From NCBI GenBank assembly GCA_964367905.1, contig CAYIZP010000002.1, forward strand, positions 87,501-151,500: 64,000 nucleotides of DNA, in the 5' to 3' direction. The position numbers and the translations under genes are program-made. The first letter of the stretch is position 1, and each line of letters begins with the position of its first letter. Of the stretch, positions 61,670-64,000 are shown piece by piece. The stretch comes from CAUPWF01 sp964367905 (lineage in GTDB: Bacteria; Bacillota; Clostridia; Lachnospirales; Lachnospiraceae). The notes beneath the pieces are model-generated. The model saw only the letters and a list, made by a program, of their open reading frames with translations, was not told the origin of the DNA and made no database searches.

Positions 61670-61698
61670 ATTATATAGTCTTATAAACTACTTGTAAA
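61670..61698 (-). promoter_or_regulatory. Promoter of the DUF1836 gene
   Basis: Minus strand: TTTACA (61698-61693), 17 bp, a perfect TATAAT (61675-61670), about 50 bp before the start. Confidence 0.65.
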
Positions 61699-61800
61699 GT
61701 ATAAGATAAATCTGTATCTTAGAGATGATATATGGTATGATAGTTGCAAAGTAGTGATGAGCTACGATTTTGACAGAAGGATGGAAAGAGTGAGAACAAT

Positions 61801-64000
61801 ATGAGTATGTATGATCGATTAAATAAAGAACAAAGAGAAGCAGTTTTTCAAACGGAAGGTCCCGTACTGATTCTCGCCGGAGCGGGTTCAGGCAAAACAG
61901 GTGTCATAACCCATCGAATTGCATATTTGATAGAAGAGATGGGGGTAAACCCTTGGAATGTTATGGCGATAACATTCACAAATAAAGCGGCGGGAGAGAT
62001 GCGCGAACGTGTGGATAAAATTGTTAGTTATGGAGCGGAAAGCATCTGGGTTACAACATTTCACTCGACTTGTGTTCGGATATTGAGAAGACATATCGAG
62101 ATGCTAGGTTATGATAGAAATTTTACAATCTATGATACAGATGATCAAAAAACGATGATAAAAGATATTTGTAAAATGCTACAAGTTGATACAAAAGCTT
62201 ATAAAGAGAGAATGCTAATGTCAGCAATCTCCTCAGCGAAAAACGAGATGATATCTGTCAATGAGTATTTGCTCAACGCGACAGCAGATTTTTCTAAGAA
62301 AAAGATTGCCCAAGTGTATCAAGAATATGAGAAGCAGATGAAGGCGAATAATGCTTTAGATTTTGATGATCTTTTGGTGAAGACAGTTGAGTTGTTTAAG
62401 AACAATCTAGATATATTGGAACATTATCAAGAACGATTTCGCTACATCATGGTAGATGAGTATCAAGACACGAACACGGTACAATTTAAGTTGATTAGTC
62501 TGTTAGCAGATAAGTACAAAAATTTATGTGTAGTAGGAGATGATGATCAATCGATTTATAAGTTTCGTGGAGCTAATATCTATAATATTTTAAATTTTGA
62601 GAAGGTATTTCCAGATGCCAAAATCATAAAATTGGAGCAAAATTATCGCTCAACTGAAACAATTTTGAATGCAGCCAATGCAGTGATTGCAAATAATCAT
62701 GGTAGAAGAGAGAAGAATCTGTGGACAGATAAGGGCAAGGGTGAGAAAATCAAATTACGTCAATTCGACAGTGGGTTTGAAGAGGCAGAACACATAGTTT
62801 CTGAAATTAGAGAAGAGTGCGAAGATGGTGTGGCGGCATACAATGATTTCGCAATCTTGTATCGAACCAATGCGCAATCTCGCATATTTGAAGAAAAGTT
62901 GGTTAAGTCGAATATACCCTATAAAATTGTTGGAGGGGTAAACTTCTATGCCCGCAGGGAAATTAAGGATATATTAGCTTATCTTAAAACCATTGACAAT
63001 GGAAAAGATGATTTAGCAGTACGTAGAATTATCAATGTGCCAAAACGAGGAATCGGATTAACAACGATTGGTCGAGTACAAGAATCAGCAACTCAGAGAG
63101 AAGTTGATTTTTATGAGGCATTAATGTCGGCAGATATGATTCCTGGAATTGGGAGAGGTGTACAGAAATTACAATCATTTGTTGCAATCATTGAGTCGAT
63201 TAAGAGTAAAGTGGATAAGGTGAGTATTTCAGATATTCTGAAATTGGTCCTAGAGCAGACGGGATATATTGATAGTCTTAAGGAAGAAGGGGAAGAGGAA
63301 GCAAGAAATCGTATTGAGAACATAGATGAATTGATGAATAAGATTTCTGTATATGAGGAAAACTGTATAGAGGATATACCAACGCTTAGTGGATTCCTAG
63401 AAGAAGTTGCGTTGGTAGCAGATATCGATAATTTAGATGAAAGCAGTGATTATGTTATTTTGATGACTTTACATAGTGCAAAAGGACTTGAGTTTCCACA
63501 TGTTTATCTAGTAGGAATGGAAGATGGATTATTCCCAAGTTATATGACAATATCTGCCGATGATCCGACTGAACTGGAAGAAGAGCGCCGTTTGTGTTAT
63601 GTGGGAATTACGCGTGCACGTGAAGAACTAACACTTACATGCGCAAAGAGAAGAATGGTGCGAGGTGAAATACAATACAATAGAAGATCTCGTTTCGTAA
63701 GCGAAATTCCAGTATATTTGATTGATAAGGGAGAACGATTCATTAAAGAAGAGGAAAGCCAGACAAAACAGCCATATAGAGAGGCGATGCAGTCATTTAA
63801 ACAAAAACCATTCTTTCAGCCGGCAAAATTAGAACTACAAAAATTCACTGTGGCAAATGGAAGTGGACCAGGCTATGAGGTGAATGACCGTATCCGAAGT
63901 GCAAAGTTTGGAGAGGGGACTGTAGTAGCAATTGTAGAAGGCGGGAGAGATTATGAGGTTACGGTTCACTTCGACGAATGTGGTGTGAAGAAAATGTTCG
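61801..64000 (+). CDS. pcrA: ATP-dependent DNA helicase PcrA/UvrD (3' end beyond window)
   Basis: The frame is open for 733 codons to the right edge. It begins YDRLNKEQREAVFQTEG and shows Walker A LAGAGSGKT, ITFTNKAAGEMRERV, FHSTCVRILR, Walker B IMVDEYQDTNTVQF, GDDDQSIYKFRGAN, QNYRS, TLHSAKGLEFPHVY and LCYVGITRARE, the full SF1A helicase set. The last visible part is the Tudor-like polymerase-binding tail (SAKFGEGTVVAI), so only a few residues are missing. It acts in repair and replication-transcription conflicts. Confidence 0.97.
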   Translation, partial: MSMYDRLNKEQREAVFQTEGPVLILAGAGSGKTGVITHRIAYLIEEMGVNPWNVMAITFTNKAAGEMRERVDKIVSYGAESIWVTTFHSTCVRILRRHIEMLGYDRNFTIYDTDDQKTMIKDICKMLQVDTKAYKERMLMSAISSAKNEMISVNEYLLNATADFSKKKIAQVYQEYEKQMKANNALDFDDLLVKTVELFKNNLDILEHYQERFRYIMVDEYQDTNTVQFKLISLLADKYKNLCVVGDDDQSIYKFRGANIYNILNFEKVFPDAKIIKLEQNYRSTETILNAANAVIANNHGRREKNLWTDKGKGEKIKLRQFDSGFEEAEHIVSEIREECEDGVAAYNDFAILYRTNAQSRIFEEKLVKSNIPYKIVGGVNFYARREIKDILAYLKTIDNGKDDLAVRRIINVPKRGIGLTTIGRVQESATQREVDFYEALMSADMIPGIGRGVQKLQSFVAIIESIKSKVDKVSISDILKLVLEQTGYIDSLKEEGEEEARNRIENIDELMNKISVYEENCIEDIPTLSGFLEEVALVADIDNLDESSDYVILMTLHSAKGLEFPHVYLVGMEDGLFPSYMTISADDPTELEEERRLCYVGITRAREELTLTCAKRRMVRGEIQYNRRSRFVSEIPVYLIDKGERFIKEEESQTKQPYREAMQSFKQKPFFQPAKLELQKFTVANGSGPGYEVNDRIRSAKFGEGTVVAIVEGGRDYEVTVHFDECGVKKMF

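Noticed and set aside
61700..61722. AAGATA/TATCTT dyad upstream of pcrA as an operator
   Set aside because: The arms are only 6 bp and AT-only, expected by chance in this base composition, and no clear promoter is tied to it.
1..64000. CRISPR array, tRNA or rRNA genes, insertion sequences
   Set aside because: Scanning the intergenic gaps, none over 300 bp, showed no regularly spaced repeats, no cloverleaf-like tails and no transposase frames.

Overview
The window is about 64 kb of AT-rich chromosome from an anaerobic, low-GC Gram-positive bacterium. The content points to the Clostridia, most likely a Lachnospiraceae-type genome. Supporting signs are strong AGGAGG-type ribosome binding sites, sigma-A-like promoters, TTG and GTG starts, rubrerythrin, feoAB, a CBS/DRTGG-type manganese pyrophosphatase, a PotC-PotD fusion, and the DUF4364 / rho / rpmE / DUF1385 / prmC / prfA gene order. 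No rRNA, tRNA, CRISPR array, insertion sequence or intact prophage was seen. Nearly all DNA is coding, and no gene-free stretch exceeds 300 bp. The taxonomic call is inference from gene content only.

Layout. 1-8 kb: the end of argB, a small DMT transporter, comEA-comEC (DNA uptake), then dnaG-rpoD-trmK-nif3. 8-14 kb, minus strand: a compact five-gene unit, aroC-potA-potB-potCD-rluA, joining chorismate synthase to a spermidine/putrescine importer. 14-20.6 kb: an L,D-transpeptidase with an acidic repeat tail, tgt, yajC, a DUF1653-MazG fusion, an AI-2E family transporter and a secreted NlpC/P60 hydrolase. 20.7-23 kb: an OFA-family MFS transporter divergent from lrgAB. 23-28 kb: rpsB (with a structured leader)-tsf, an S1-domain protein, the pyrophosphatase and a flavin reductase. 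28-33 kb: a MATE exporter, a polysaccharide deacetylase, tcdA-rarA and a DUF4364 regulator. 33-38 kb: rho, rpmE, DUF1385, prmC, prfA and rubrerythrin, largely a transcription/translation termination block. 38-43.5 kb: DUF2156, two aminotransferases, a DUF368 (PopT-type) lipid carrier transporter and an endolysin-like amidase. 43.5-52 kb: feoAB, then an EF-G/TetM-like GTPase fused to a Rae1/YacP-type NYN ribonuclease and followed by a Gre factor, then threonine aldolase, glmM and a small P-loop protein. 52-64 kb: leuS, RNase H, a Na/Pi cotransporter, a four-helix protein, an orphan substrate-binding lipoprotein, a papain-fold-like protein, a PHP phosphoesterase, yerC, DUF1836 and pcrA (cut by the window end).

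The most interesting item is the 886-residue GTPase-NYN fusion at 46063-48723. An A-site-binding translational GTPase is joined to a nuclease whose Bacillus relative cuts mRNA in the ribosomal A site. It has its own promoter, a strong nested hairpin in its leader and a Gre factor 17 bp downstream. Together these suggest a dedicated ribosome-rescue or mRNA-surveillance system rather than tetracycline resistance. Other points of interest are the DUF1653-MazG fusion, a palindrome over the -10 of yerC, paired GC-rich REP-like hairpins near 25 kb and 38 kb, an in-frame 21-bp tandem repeat in feoB, and an uncharacterised C39/papain-like protein.
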